From positions 1-22,468 of the forward strand of contig DHMK01000015.1 in assembly GCA_002405755.1 (NCBI GenBank): DNA of 22,468 nt, in the 5' to 3' direction. Of the stretch, positions 12,970 through 20,434 are shown in pieces. The notes below the pieces were generated by a model that did no database searches, was not told the origin of the DNA, and worked only from the letters and a program-made list of their open reading frames with translations. This DNA is from Clostridiales bacterium UBA4644. GTDB lineage: Bacteria; Bacillota; Clostridia; Oscillospirales; Butyricicoccaceae. A program made the translations under genes and the position numbers. Within the stretch, counting starts at the first letter, position 1. Each line of letters starts with the position of its first letter.

Positions 12970-14187
12970 TTATTCCCGTTCCAGCGCGCGGACCCGGCCT
13001 GCGCCGGTATGGGCGATGGGCTTCCAGCTGCGGGTGCGGTGCACCAGCGAGATCATCTGCAGCGGCAGCCATTCCGCCATAAACAGCGGAAACAGCGCCA
13101 CCGTTTTCCAGATCCGCCTGTCCCGATAGCCGCCCAGCCAGGCCAGAAACCCTCCTGCGGCGCAGCTCAGCAGCCATGCGGCGGCGGCAGCGCCCAGCAG
13201 CGGCAGATACCCGGCCTGTCCGCCGGGGCTGAAGAGCCGTTCTGCCAGCGCGACTCCGCTGACCAGCGCGCCAAGCACCCGAAACAGCGGCGTATGCAGC
13301 GTCAAAAGCGAATCCAGCGCCTTTCTCCCGCCGGGCCGCCCCAGCCGATGCAGCAGCGCGGGCCGAAGCCTGCCGCCCACATCCATCACGCCGCTGCACC
13401 AGCGCAGCCGCTGCCGCAGAGAAACCGCCATGGACTGAGGCCCCTCGTCCCAGGTGACGGCCTCCGGCACGAACCAGATCCGGATGTTCCGGCTGGCGCA
13501 CAGGGCGGAAAACTCCGCGTCCTCCGCGATGGTCTCCGTGGGCCAGCCGCCCAGCTGGCAAAGCACCTCCCGACGGACTGCAAAGCCCGTCCCCACCAGC
13601 TTGGCGGAAAGGCCGCAGTTCATCCGCGCCCGGGAGAAAAACCAGTCGAAGCTGGTAAAATACAGGCCGTAGCAGCCTGCGATCCAGGATTCATAGGCGT
13701 TTTTTGCCCGCAGCGCCCCCTTGCAGACGCCGGCCCCGGCGCACATGGCGTCGTTCATCCGGGCCAGAAAGGCGGGATCCACAAAGTTATCCGCGTCAAA
13801 GACGCAGAAGGCATCGTAGTTCTGGGGCAGCAGCCAGCCGATGACCTGCTGCAGGGCGTCGCCCTTGCAGCGCACCGGCCCCTGACAGCGGAAGATCCGC
13901 GCACCGGCCCTGCGCGCCGCCCGCTCGGTGCCGTCGGTGCAGTTGTTGGGGATGACCCAGATGTCAAACAGCGCCCGGGGATACTGCTGCGCCAGCAGCG
14001 CTGCCACGATATCTCCGATGACTGCCTCCTCATTTCGCGCGGCGATGAGGCAGGCGAAGCGAGTCCTTGGCGCGCAGCGGGCAAAGGGCTTCGGCTTTTT
14101 CAGGGCAAACAGCGCGATCACCGCGAAATAGACCGTGGTCAGCCTGAGCAGCAGGCTCAGCGCCCCGGTGATATTTTGAACTGTCAT
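12970..14187 (-). CDS. Family 2 glycosyltransferase, membrane-bound, processive type
   Basis: 405 residues. It transfers sugars from an activated donor, probably to build a cell-surface polysaccharide or glycolipid; the substrate cannot be told from sequence. An N-terminal membrane segment (about 8-29) is followed by a GT-A domain with IAARNEE (48-54), the DxD-type DADN (131-134), the catalytic-base region AEDAEF (221-226), and QRLRW (259-263), the QxxRW signature of processive enzymes. Two or three C-terminal membrane segments lie at about 297-385. I chose the second ATG (14185-14187) because GGGAG directly abuts the first ATG (14194-14196) but is 9 bases from the second. It begins 40 bases after the histidine kinase stop with no terminator between, so it is probably in the same operon and a target of that signalling system. 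Confidence 0.85.
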   Translation of the reverse strand: MTVQNITGALSLLLRLTTVYFAVIALFALKKPKPFARCAPRTRFACLIAARNEEAVIGDIVAALLAQQYPRALFDIWVIPNNCTDGTERAARRAGARIFRCQGPVRCKGDALQQVIGWLLPQNYDAFCVFDADNFVDPAFLARMNDAMCAGAGVCKGALRAKNAYESWIAGCYGLYFTSFDWFFSRARMNCGLSAKLVGTGFAVRREVLCQLGGWPTETIAEDAEFSALCASRNIRIWFVPEAVTWDEGPQSMAVSLRQRLRWCSGVMDVGGRLRPALLHRLGRPGGRKALDSLLTLHTPLFRVLGALVSGVALAERLFSPGGQAGYLPLLGAAAAAWLLSCAAGGFLAWLGGYRDRRIWKTVALFPLFMAEWLPLQMISLVHRTRSWKPIAHTGAGRVRALERE

Positions 14188-14227
14188 ACCGTACATCTCC
14201 CTTTCCGATCATTCTGCCGCCATTCTA

Positions 14228-16156
14228 TCAGAAGACCTTTAAGCCCTCCGCCGGGTTTTCCTTAAGATTTTCGAAAGGCGCTTCCGCCCGGGGCAGCAGC
14301 ACCTCCGCCTTGAACAGGTCGCCGTCCACGGAGATGCGCAGTGCGCCGCCCTGCAGCTCCGCCAGGTTCTGGGCAATGTTCAGGCCCAGCCCGCTGCCCT
14401 CGGTGGTCCGGGCGCTGTCGCCCCGGACAAAGCGCTCCATCAGCTCCTCTGCGCTGATGTTCAGCGGATCCCGGGAGATATTGCGGAAAAGAAAGCCCAC
14501 CTGCGTCCCCGCCGCCGCCACGGTGAGATAGAGCCGCGTCCCCGCCTGGGCATATTTGCAGGCGTTGGAAAGCAGGTTGTCCATGATGCGCCAGATCAGC
14601 GCCCCGTCTGCCATGCAGAAAAGCTCCTCCTCGGGAAGCGTTACCACCGGCGCAAGGCCGGCCTTTTCCAGCCGCTCCTCATATTCCCCCAGCACCTGCT
14701 CCACCAGCTCCCGGGCCGAACGCCGGGCAGGATGGCAGGGCAGATTGCCGGTAGATGCCTTGGACATCTCCACCAGGTCCTCCGTGAGCTTCTTCAGCCG
14801 CCGGGCCTGCCGGGCCAGGATCTCCAGATATTCCCGCCGCTGCTCCGGCGAAGGGTCCTTCTGCAGCAGATCGATATAATTGATGATGGAGGTCAGCGGC
14901 GTTTTGATATCGTGGGAAACGTTGGTGATCAGTTCCGCCTTCATCCGCTCGCTGCGGGTCTGCTGCTCCACGGCGATGCGCATGCCGCGGCTGATGGCGT
15001 TGAGATCCTCGCCGTGCTTGCGGAAGTCCCAATACATATGGTCGGTATCCATCCGCGCCTCCAGATCGCCCCGCGCCAGCGCCTGACCGCCCTTTTGCAG
15101 CTTGCGCAGCTGCAGCGCCGCCCAGCACAGGCCGATGGCGGCCGCAGCCAGCACCGCCAGCAGGCTTCCCCAGCGCCGCTGCCCGGCATAATAGAAGATC
15201 ATCGTGCCGAACAGGCCGCAGGCCAGCGCCGTCCGCCAGAACAGGGGCACGCCCCGGATCAGCGCCGCCGTCCCCCGCCAGAGCCACCGCAGGCTCCGCG
15301 CGCAAAGCTGCAGCACCCGGAAGATCACCGTATTGCGCCACCATTTTCCCAGCTTGATCCGGGTGCAGAGCGTCATCCAGCTGCCCAGCAGCAGCAGGGC
15401 CAGCCCGGCGCACAGGGCAAAGGCGGAAAGCAGCGAAACAGGGTCGCTCCACCGCCGCCAGCGCCAAAGCTCCGCCGCCAGCGCCGCCATCCCCATCCCC
15501 AGCCCCAGCGCGGCCAGCAGATACAGATCCAGCGGGAGCCTTTCCTGCCAGCCGGGACGCACCTGTCCGTCGCCGTGCCGGCCGGCCATCCGGGCAAGCA
15601 TCACCAGCAGCAAAAGCTCCAGCACGGCAAAGCCCGCCAGCAGCCCTACCGCCCGGCGGTAATGGCCAAGGCCGGTGTTATAGGCCCGCGCCGTCCAGAA
15701 GATCGCGTCCTGCGCCTGCATGGGCACGGCCACATAAAGCTCCGCCATGCCGTCGTACAGGCTGGTGCAGTAGCCGTCGGCGGCGGAGACATTGCTGTAG
15801 ACCTCCTGCCCTTCTCCGTCCTTCAGGACGAAGCGCAGATTGGTAAAGGTATCCTGCGCGGGGTACTCCCGGCTCAGCCGCTCCTGCAGCTCCGCCCGGG
15901 CCGACGCATCTCCTGCCAGCAGCGTCTCCACGCTTTCCCGGCTATACAGCTCCGAGGGCAGCGCGTCCAGCAGGGCGCTGCGGCAGAGGTCGCTGCGGTA
16001 AAAATCCGGCTGACTGACGCTGTACCACCCCTGATCATAGGCCAGCATGGCGCACCCCGCGTAAAACAGCATCACCGGCGCCAGCGCCGCCGCCAGAAAA
16101 AAGGCCGCCGCCTTGGTCCAGAAGGCATAGAGCCAGCTTCGTCTTCCTTCATCCAT
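14228..16156 (-). CDS. Multi-span sensor histidine kinase
   Basis: 642 residues. One membrane segment near 15-38, an outside domain (about 40-165), then four or five more segments (about 168-190, 208-230, 238-262, 308-324, 330-350) precede the cytoplasmic kinase. A HAMP-like connector (about 350-400) leads to the dimerisation/phosphoacceptor helix ELITNVSHDIKTPLTS with His415, then the HATPase domain with IMDNLLSNACKYA (N box, 524-536) and GSGLGLNIAQNL (G box, 587-598). It autophosphorylates and donates to the response regulator encoded just upstream; the genes overlap by 8 bases. The kinase core resembles VanS-type kinases, but the extra membrane segments differ. The signal is unknown; cell-envelope stress is a guess from the linked glycosyltransferase. 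Confidence 0.9.
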   Translation of the reverse strand: MDEGRRSWLYAFWTKAAAFFLAAALAPVMLFYAGCAMLAYDQGWYSVSQPDFYRSDLCRSALLDALPSELYSRESVETLLAGDASARAELQERLSREYPAQDTFTNLRFVLKDGEGQEVYSNVSAADGYCTSLYDGMAELYVAVPMQAQDAIFWTARAYNTGLGHYRRAVGLLAGFAVLELLLLVMLARMAGRHGDGQVRPGWQERLPLDLYLLAALGLGMGMAALAAELWRWRRWSDPVSLLSAFALCAGLALLLLGSWMTLCTRIKLGKWWRNTVIFRVLQLCARSLRWLWRGTAALIRGVPLFWRTALACGLFGTMIFYYAGQRRWGSLLAVLAAAAIGLCWAALQLRKLQKGGQALARGDLEARMDTDHMYWDFRKHGEDLNAISRGMRIAVEQQTRSERMKAELITNVSHDIKTPLTSIINYIDLLQKDPSPEQRREYLEILARQARRLKKLTEDLVEMSKASTGNLPCHPARRSARELVEQVLGEYEERLEKAGLAPVVTLPEEELFCMADGALIWRIMDNLLSNACKYAQAGTRLYLTVAAAGTQVGFLFRNISRDPLNISAEELMERFVRGDSARTTEGSGLGLNIAQNLAELQGGALRISVDGDLFKAEVLLPRAEAPFENLKENPAEGLKVF

Positions 16157-16853
16157 TGCGCCGGTCCTCCATTTTATATCCCAGTCCCCAAACTACCTTC
16201 AGATATCGCGGCTCTGAGGGATCGATCTCGATCTTCTGCCGCAGATGGCGGATATGAACGGCCACGGAGGTCTCCGTCCCCAGGGAATCCTCGTTCCAGA
16301 CCAGCTCATAGATCTGGGCGCTGGAATAGATCCGGCCGGGGTTTTTGATCAGCAGCCGCAGAATGTTGAACTCCAGCGGCGTCAGCGCCACCGGCTCGCC
16401 GTCCACGGTAACGGACTTGGTCTGGTCGTTGAGACAGACGCCGCCCACCGTATAGCTCTCCCCCTCATCGCCGCCGGGCCGCGCCCCCAGCATGGTATAG
16501 CGCCGCAGCTGAGAGCGGACTCTGGCCTGGACCTCCACCGGGTCAAAGGGCTTGGTGACATAATCGTCCGCGCCGATGTTCAGCCCCAGGACCTTGTCGG
16601 AGCTTTCGCTCTTGGCCGTTAGCAGGATGATGGGCACGTTGCTCTCCTTCCGCAGGGCCGCCGTGGCGGTGATGCCGTCCATTTTTGGCATCATGATGTC
16701 CATGAGGATCAGATGGATCTTGTTTTGCCGGACGATCCGGATGGCCTCCTCGCCGTTGTAGGCTTCAAACAGCCGGTAATCCTCGCCGGAGAGATAAATT
16801 TTCAGCGCCGCCACGATGTCCCGGTCGTCGTCGCAGATCAAAAGATTATACAT
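16149..16853 (-). CDS. OmpR/PhoB-family response regulator
   Basis: 234 residues. A receiver domain (1-120) has acidic pocket residues CDDDRD (7-12), phosphoacceptor Asp52 in LMDIMMPKMDG, the conserved Thr/Ala of LLTAKSES, and Lys of VTKPFDP. A winged-helix DNA-binding domain follows (about 135-234) with LTPLEFNILRLL, the recognition region TSVAVHIRHLRQKIE and VWGLGYK. It is VanR-like. I chose the second ATG (16851-16853, MYNLLICDDD) because AGGGG touches the first ATG but lies 9 bases from the second. The stop overlaps the kinase start by 8 bases, a coupled pair. Three CTTAAAA boxes upstream of its promoter are likely binding sites for itself. Confidence 0.92.
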   Translation of the reverse strand: MYNLLICDDDRDIVAALKIYLSGEDYRLFEAYNGEEAIRIVRQNKIHLILMDIMMPKMDGITATAALRKESNVPIILLTAKSESSDKVLGLNIGADDYVTKPFDPVEVQARVRSQLRRYTMLGARPGGDEGESYTVGGVCLNDQTKSVTVDGEPVALTPLEFNILRLLIKNPGRIYSSAQIYELVWNEDSLGTETSVAVHIRHLRQKIEIDPSEPRYLKVVWGLGYKMEDRRNG

Positions 16854-16904
16854 TCGCGCCATCCCCTTTTCCGCCCCTGACGGAGCCCTTGAGCCTCTTT
16901 TGCT

Positions 16905-16968
16905 ATTATCACTCTATCACCCGCCCCTTAAAAGCGAAAGTGGAAAATCCTTAAAAGTTTCTTAAAAT
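16905..16968 (-). promoter_or_regulatory. Promoter and repeated CTTAAAA boxes upstream of the response regulator
   Basis: On the minus strand, GATAAT (16905-16910) is a good -10. The -35 at 17 bases (TTTTAA, 16928-16933) is poor and lies inside a CTTAAAA box at 16927-16933. Further copies are at 16950-16956 and 16961-16967. Spacings of 23 and 11 bases equal about two and one helical turns, as for OmpR/PhoB-family sites next to a weak -35. Positive autoregulation is the likely meaning (inference). Confidence 0.5.
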
Positions 16969-16993
16969 AAAAAAGCCGCCGGAGGGCGGCTTT
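16969..16993 (-). terminator. Intrinsic terminator with no clear upstream gene
   Basis: A perfect 9-bp stem (16972-16980 with 16985-16993, loop GGAG) is followed on the minus strand by TTTATTTTAAG. The T-rich tail overlaps the third CTTAAAA box. The nearest minus-strand gene upstream is tRNA-Gly, which has its own terminator, so what this one ends is unclear. Confidence 0.6.
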
Positions 16994-17059
16994 ATCGAAG
17001 CTCCTGCTCTGTTCCCTGGCTCCCGCAGAGCAGCTGTCCCGCAGGGAATATCCCAGCCC

Positions 17060-17121
17060 CCTTGGCTCCCTCTGACGAGGGAGCTGTCGCCGCAGGCGAC
17101 TGAGGGAGAGAATTCGCAATC
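17060..17121 (+). repeat. Dispersed palindromic repeat, copy 1
   Basis: CTTGGCTCCCTCTGACGAGG leads into GGGAGC; the unit folds as two small hairpins, CTCCCTC/GAGGGAG and GTCGCC-GCA-GGCGAC, then CTGAGGGAG. The layout matches copies 2 and 3. The loops and inner arms differ while pairing is kept, so the structure rather than the exact sequence is conserved. Confidence 0.7.
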
Positions 17122-17303
17122 CGTCTGCTCTGGGCATTCCGCTTTGCGCCTACGCGGCGGGAAAAGGTTCCGCGCCTGCGGGCGCAACAGCCCTTCTGGG
17201 CCGCGCCGCGAGTGCGGCGTAGGGCGGCGGGAGTCCGCAAAGGCGGGCGACCAGAGCCTATCCAATGGCCCGGGCCCCTGCAGCGCTTCGCTGCGGGGCA
17301 TTC

Positions 17304-17379
17304 GTCCACTTTCCACCGGCGGAAAGTGGACAGAAAGGCCGCCGGGGGGCCTTTGTACCAAAGGCGAAATGCCCCCCGG
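17304..17379. repeat. Cluster of perfect hairpins in the intergenic region
   Basis: GTCCACTTTCC (17304-17314) pairs with GGAAAGTGGAC (17321-17331) over 11 bp with a 6-base loop. Eleven bases on, CCGGGGGGC (17342-17350) pairs with GCCCCCCGG (17371-17379), enclosing a third hairpin CCTTTG-TAC-CAAAGG (17350-17364, sharing one base). No T run follows, so these are not terminators. They may be part of a decayed mobile unit or a structured RNA. Confidence 0.55.
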
Positions 17380-17442
17380 ACCCCCCGTTCGCGCACACAG
17401 AGGATGATTTCTGCTGCGCGCTAATCCCCGACCCCCGCAGGG

Positions 17443-17503
17443 CTTGGCTCCCCTGTGTAAGGGGAGCTGGCAGGGCCGCAGGCCCTGACTGAGGGGTTGT
17501 AGG
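17443..17503 (+). repeat. Dispersed palindromic repeat, copy 2
   Basis: Same layout as copy 1: CTTGGCTCCCCTGTGTAAGG, then GGAGCTGG; hairpin CTCCCCT/AGGGGAG, then CAGGGCC-GCA-GGCCCTG, then ACTGAGGGGTTGT. Copy 3 faces it in inverted orientation about 55 bases away. Confidence 0.75.
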
Positions 17504-17555
17504 TATCGTATAGGAACGAGCTGACGGTTACAGGCCGCCTTCTCCTGCGCCTTCC

Positions 17556-17613
17556 CCACAATCCCTCCGGCTCACATTCGTTCGCCACCTCCCCTTACAC
17601 AGGGGAGACAAGG
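17556..17613 (-). repeat. Dispersed palindromic repeat, copy 3 (inverted)
   Basis: On the minus strand it reads CCCTTGTCTCCCCTGTGTAA, then GGGGAGGTGGC, a divergent second arm, and GGAGGGATTGTGGG. The first hairpin (CTCCCCTGTGTAAGGGGAG) is identical to that of copy 2, so the two copies can pair over long range in a transcript. Confidence 0.7.
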
Positions 17614-17706
17614 GACTGTGGGACGCAGCCCAATCTCCTGCTCCGCGCCGCTGTGGATATCGTAAGGATCGACGGGGAATAACGCCCTTCCCTGCTGGGA
17701 TCCAAG

Positions 17707-17739
17707 GAAAAGGAAAAAGACCGCCCAAAGCGGTCTTTT
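17707..17739 (-). terminator. Intrinsic terminator after tRNA-Gly
   Basis: A perfect 10-bp stem AAAAGACCGC/GCGGTCTTTT (17715-17724, 17730-17739) is followed on the minus strand by TCCTTTTCC. It begins 8 bases after the tRNA CCA end. Confidence 0.85.
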
Positions 17740-17746
17740 GTCTTTG

Positions 17747-17820
17747 TGGAGCAGGGTACGGGAGTCGAACCCGCCTTAACGGCTTGGGAAGCCGCTGTAA
17801 TACCGATATACCAACCCTGC
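17747..17820 (-). tRNA. tRNA-Gly (anticodon CCC)
   Basis: 74 bases with encoded CCA. Acceptor GCAGGGT/ACCCTGC, anticodon stem GCGGC/GCCGT with loop TTCCCAA giving anticodon CCC, T arm GCGGG-TTCGACT-CCCGT. It reads GGG codons. It is a lone tRNA gene with its own promoter and terminator, diverging from tdk. Confidence 0.96.
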
Positions 17821-17830
17821 GAACAAATTA

Positions 17831-17859
17831 ATTATAGCAGAGCCTGCGCGCAAAAGCAA
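17831..17859 (-). promoter_or_regulatory. Promoter of tRNA-Gly
   Basis: TTGCTT (17854-17859), a 17-base spacer and a perfect TATAAT (17831-17836) on the minus strand lie 10 bases before the tRNA. Confidence 0.8.
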
Positions 17860-17907
17860 GAGAAAATTGCGTTTTGCCCCGGTTGGGCGGTCTTTTTTCC
17901 CTTTTTC

Positions 17908-17936
17908 TTTACAACCGGCCCGGTTTGCGCTATGAT
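17908..17936 (+). promoter_or_regulatory. Promoter of thymidine kinase
   Basis: TTTACA (17908-17913), a 17-base spacer and TATGAT (17931-17936); the expected start near 17943 leaves a leader of about 30 bases. Confidence 0.75.
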
Positions 17937-17974
17937 AAGAGCATCCGGCGCTGCGCGCAAGGGAGGAACGGAAG

Positions 17975-18565
17975 ATGGCAAAGCTTTATTTCAAATACGG
18001 CGCTATGGGCAGCTCCAAATCCGCCCAGGCCCTGATCACGAAATTCAACTATGAGGAGCTGGGCATGCGGGTCTGGCTCATCAAGCCCGCCGCCGACACC
18101 CGGGACGGCAAAAGCGTCATCCAGTCCCGCATCGGTCTGCGGCAGGAGGCCGACGCCATCCCGCCGGAGGCGGATCTGACGGAGCTTTACCGGCAGCGGG
18201 GCCGCCACGATGTGATCATCGCAGACGAATGTCAGTTTTTCACGCCGGAGCAGATCGACCAGCTGCGGGAGCTGGTGGACGAGGAGCATCTGCCCGTGCT
18301 GTGCTTCGGCCTGCGGACGGACTTTCTGACCCATCTTTTCCCCGGCAGCCGCCGGCTTCTGGAGCTGGCGGATTCCATCACGGAGATCAAGACCGTCTGC
18401 GCCTGCGGCGTCAAGGCCACCGTCAACGCCCGCATCGACGAAAACGGCTATGTGGTCACCGCCGGACAGCAGGTCTTTCTGGGCGGCAACGATAGCTATG
18501 TGGCCATGTGCCACCGCTGCTGGATGCGCGCCATCCGCGACCATAAAAAGGTCTCCCGTCCCTGA
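17975..18565 (+). CDS. tdk: Thymidine kinase (type II)
   Basis: 196 residues, normal length for the bacterial/poxvirus-type enzyme that phosphorylates thymidine in the salvage pathway; cytoplasmic tetramer. The P-loop is GAMGSSKS (9-16), the catalytic Glu85 is in ADECQFF, the lasso/thymidine-binding loop runs about 160-175, and the zinc site is Cys142, Cys144, Cys179 and Cys182. The ATG has GGGAGG about 9 bases upstream. It is a single gene with its own promoter and terminator, and the only plus-strand gene in this half of the window. No partner gene suggests a special role. Confidence 0.95.
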   Translation: MAKLYFKYGAMGSSKSAQALITKFNYEELGMRVWLIKPAADTRDGKSVIQSRIGLRQEADAIPPEADLTELYRQRGRHDVIIADECQFFTPEQIDQLRELVDEEHLPVLCFGLRTDFLTHLFPGSRRLLELADSITEIKTVCACGVKATVNARIDENGYVVTAGQQVFLGGNDSYVAMCHRCWMRAIRDHKKVSRP

Positions 18566-18583
18566 CGCTCCAAAAAATGAAGC

Positions 18584-18615
18584 AGCCCGGAAGCACAAGG
18601 CTTCCGGGCTTTGTT
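18584..18615 (+). terminator. Intrinsic terminator of tdk
   Basis: A perfect 11-bp stem AGCCCGGAAGC/GCTTCCGGGCT (18584-18594, 18600-18610) is followed by TTGTTTTGC. The opposite strand has TTCATTTTTTGG after a short gap, so it may also end the convergent dipeptidase transcript. Confidence 0.85.
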
Positions 18616-18627
18616 TTGCTTTTTGGC

Positions 18628-19605
18628 TCAGCCGATGACTTCCTTCACGATGCGCAGGGCGTTTTCGTGGCAGATCTTATCGATCTGGCGCTCGGTGAAG
18701 CCGGCCTTGCCCAGGGCGTCCACGATGAGGGGCATCCCGGCATAGTCCTTCCACTCCAGCTGATCGTCGATGCCGTCGAAATCAGAGCCGAAGGCGGGGG
18801 CGTCCTCGCCGGCCACGTCCAGCATATGCTTCAGGTGCCGCACCACGTCGTCGATGCGGGACATGGGCGCGCCGCCGTCCACCAGGAAGTTGGTGCAGAA
18901 GTTTACGCCGATGACGCCGCCCTTTTCCGCCAGGGCGCGGAGCATCTCATCGGAAAGATCCCGGGGATGGCCCGCCAGGGCGCGGCAGCAGGAATGGCTG
19001 GCCACGAAGGGCTTGGTGCTGTATTTCACCACGTCCCAGAAGCCGCCGTCAGACAGGTGAGAAACGTCCACCACGATGCCCAGCTCGTTCATCCGGCGGA
19101 CCGCGTCGATGCCGAAGGGCTTCAGGCCCTTATCCATCAGGTCGGGCCGGTCCTTGGAGCAGGGGAAGCCGATGCAGTTTTCATAAAACCAGGTGAGCGT
19201 GATCAGGCGGACGCCCTTCTGATAGGCCTCCTCCAGCCGCTCCATCTTGCCCTCGAAGACAGAGCCGCCGTCTTCAATGGTCAGGATGGAAGAGATCTTG
19301 CCCTCGGCCAGATTCTTCTGGATATCCCCATAGCACAGCGCGGGCGCGATGACCGCCTTGTTCAGCTCCATCTCCCGCACATAGGCCTCATAGGTGTGCT
19401 GGAAATAGGGATAGGGTCCCTCATGGACGCCGTGGCGCTCCGCGCTGGGGCCCGTGGGGATCCAGATGGCGAAGAACTGCGCCAGCGCGCCGCCCTTCTG
19501 AAGCTTTTCCAGATCGATGTGGCCGTCGTTTTTGGCCAGGGGCATCCCCCGGTAGCAGCCCATCAGCGTATCACAGTGCAGATCGACGATATTGAATTTC
19601 TTCAT
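18628..19605 (-). CDS. Membrane-dipeptidase-like zinc peptidase (family M19)
   Basis: 325 residues, in the usual range for bacterial M19 (renal dipeptidase family). It hydrolyses dipeptides, often with broad or D-residue tolerance. Metal ligands by family alignment: His10 and Asp12 in LHCD, the bridging Glu111 in TIEDG, His183 in SHLSD and His204 in ASHSCCRA, plus Asp275 in FGSDFDG. There is no signal peptide or lipobox, so it is cytoplasmic. The ATG has GGGAGG about 9 bases upstream. It could release glycine or other Stickland amino acids from peptides (inference from the window only). The gene stands alone, convergent with tdk. Confidence 0.93.
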   Translation of the reverse strand: MKKFNIVDLHCDTLMGCYRGMPLAKNDGHIDLEKLQKGGALAQFFAIWIPTGPSAERHGVHEGPYPYFQHTYEAYVREMELNKAVIAPALCYGDIQKNLAEGKISSILTIEDGGSVFEGKMERLEEAYQKGVRLITLTWFYENCIGFPCSKDRPDLMDKGLKPFGIDAVRRMNELGIVVDVSHLSDGGFWDVVKYSTKPFVASHSCCRALAGHPRDLSDEMLRALAEKGGVIGVNFCTNFLVDGGAPMSRIDDVVRHLKHMLDVAGEDAPAFGSDFDGIDDQLEWKDYAGMPLIVDALGKAGFTERQIDKICHENALRIVKEVIG

Positions 19606-19643
19606 AGCGCTTTCCTCCCAAAATCACGATCGTAATTTACCTT

Positions 19644-19675
19644 ATCATATTGCGCCCATCCGGGCAAAATGTCAA
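19644..19675 (-). promoter_or_regulatory. Possible promoter of the M19 dipeptidase
   Basis: A perfect TTGACA (19670-19675) lies 20 bases from TATGAT (19644-19649), a longer spacer than usual. A small hairpin GCCC-GGAT-GGGC lies in the spacer. The expected leader is about 30 bases. Confidence 0.35.
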
Positions 19676-19687
19676 GCAAAACCGGCG

Positions 19688-20362
19688 TCAGAGCCGCACG
19701 ACCTCCACCACGGTGAGCCTTCCCTCCGCCACGGTAAAGCGCACGTCAAAGCCCGCGTAGGGAAAGCCGTAGCGCCGGGCGGGGTCGTCCTGATAGCCCG
19801 GGCGGGCGTCCAGCGCCAGCACCTGCAGCAGCGCCGCCCGCTTGTCCTCCGGGATCATATCCAGCCAGCGCGCCGGGAAGTCCACCTGCAAAAGCCCGCC
19901 CCGGCGTCTGTCCGCAAAGGCGTCTGCCGCGTCCGGAACGCTGTCCGCATAGGGCAGATAGGGCTTGATGTCAAAAATCGGCGTCCCGTCCGCCAGATCC
20001 GCGCCGGAAACGTGGAGCACCGGACCCCGGGGCGTATGCTCCTCCACCCGCTCCAGCCGGACGCAGGAAAGCCCCATGAAATTGGGCCGGAAGGGCGACC
20101 TTGTGGCAAAAACGCCAACGCGCTCCTTTCCGCCCAGCTTTGGCGGCGCCACCGTGGGGGCCCAGCCGGAGGCGACGGCCCGGTCAAACTGCCAGATCAG
20201 CCACAGGTGGGACCAGCCCCCGATGCCCCGGACGCAGCTTGCGTCCCGAAAGGGCGGCTCAAAAACGATCTCCGCCGGCAGCGCCGCCAATCCCGCCTGC
20301 CGCGGCAGGCCAAATTTGGTGGGAAAATCCGTATGCACCCGGGCAATGATCTCCAGCTCCAT
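19688..20362 (-). CDS. trmO: tRNA (N6-threonylcarbamoyladenosine-37)-N6-methyltransferase TrmO
   Basis: 224 residues, similar to E. coli TrmO (YaeB/TsaA). It methylates t6A37 in tRNA-Thr using S-adenosylmethionine. The N-terminal beta-barrel domain holds GIGGWSHLWLIWQFDR (about 46-61), the signature ATRSPFRPNFMGLS (about 86-99) and FDIKPYLPYADS (about 129-140). The C-terminal domain includes DARPGYQDDPARRYGFPYAGFDV, as in two-domain TrmO. The ATG has GGAGGT 8 bases upstream. An extended -10 promoter lies 35 bases before the start, so it can be expressed apart from the upstream deacylase gene. Confidence 0.92.
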   Translation of the reverse strand: MELEIIARVHTDFPTKFGLPRQAGLAALPAEIVFEPPFRDASCVRGIGGWSHLWLIWQFDRAVASGWAPTVAPPKLGGKERVGVFATRSPFRPNFMGLSCVRLERVEEHTPRGPVLHVSGADLADGTPIFDIKPYLPYADSVPDAADAFADRRRGGLLQVDFPARWLDMIPEDKRAALLQVLALDARPGYQDDPARRYGFPYAGFDVRFTVAEGRLTVVEVVRL

Positions 20363-20396
20363 TCCGCAGGACCTCCGTCAGCTCATGTTCCAAAGC

Positions 20397-20405
20397 ATTA
20401 TACCA
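20397..20405 (-). promoter_or_regulatory. Extended -10 promoter of trmO
   Basis: TGGTATAAT on the minus strand is a perfect -10 with the TGn extension. The -35 region (TTTTCT) is poor, as is usual for this promoter class. The start is expected near 20390. Confidence 0.65.
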
Positions 20406-20434
20406 CGGCCCGCGCCAAAAGAAAAGCCCGCCTT

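Larger units (their letters stand above)
16994..17706. other. Gene-free, repeat-rich intergenic region
   Basis: About 710 bases with no ORF I can support. Open frames exist on both strands only because of high GC; they lack ribosome sites and recognisable motifs. The region holds three copies of a palindromic repeat (separate entries), two perfect hairpins around 17304-17379, a GCAGCG/CGCTGC hairpin at about 17279-17293, and two similar words, TATCGTATAGGAACGA (near 17505) and TATCGTAAGGATCGA (near 17656). Confidence 0.7.

Noticed and set aside
17060..17613. CRISPR array
   Set aside because: The three repeats differ in orientation, loops and spacing, and there is no regular repeat-spacer pattern or cas gene.
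16951..17728. Several open frames of 60-200 codons in the repeat-rich region
   Set aside because: They run through palindromic repeats, exist on both strands, lack ribosome sites and read as arginine/proline-rich low-complexity sequence.
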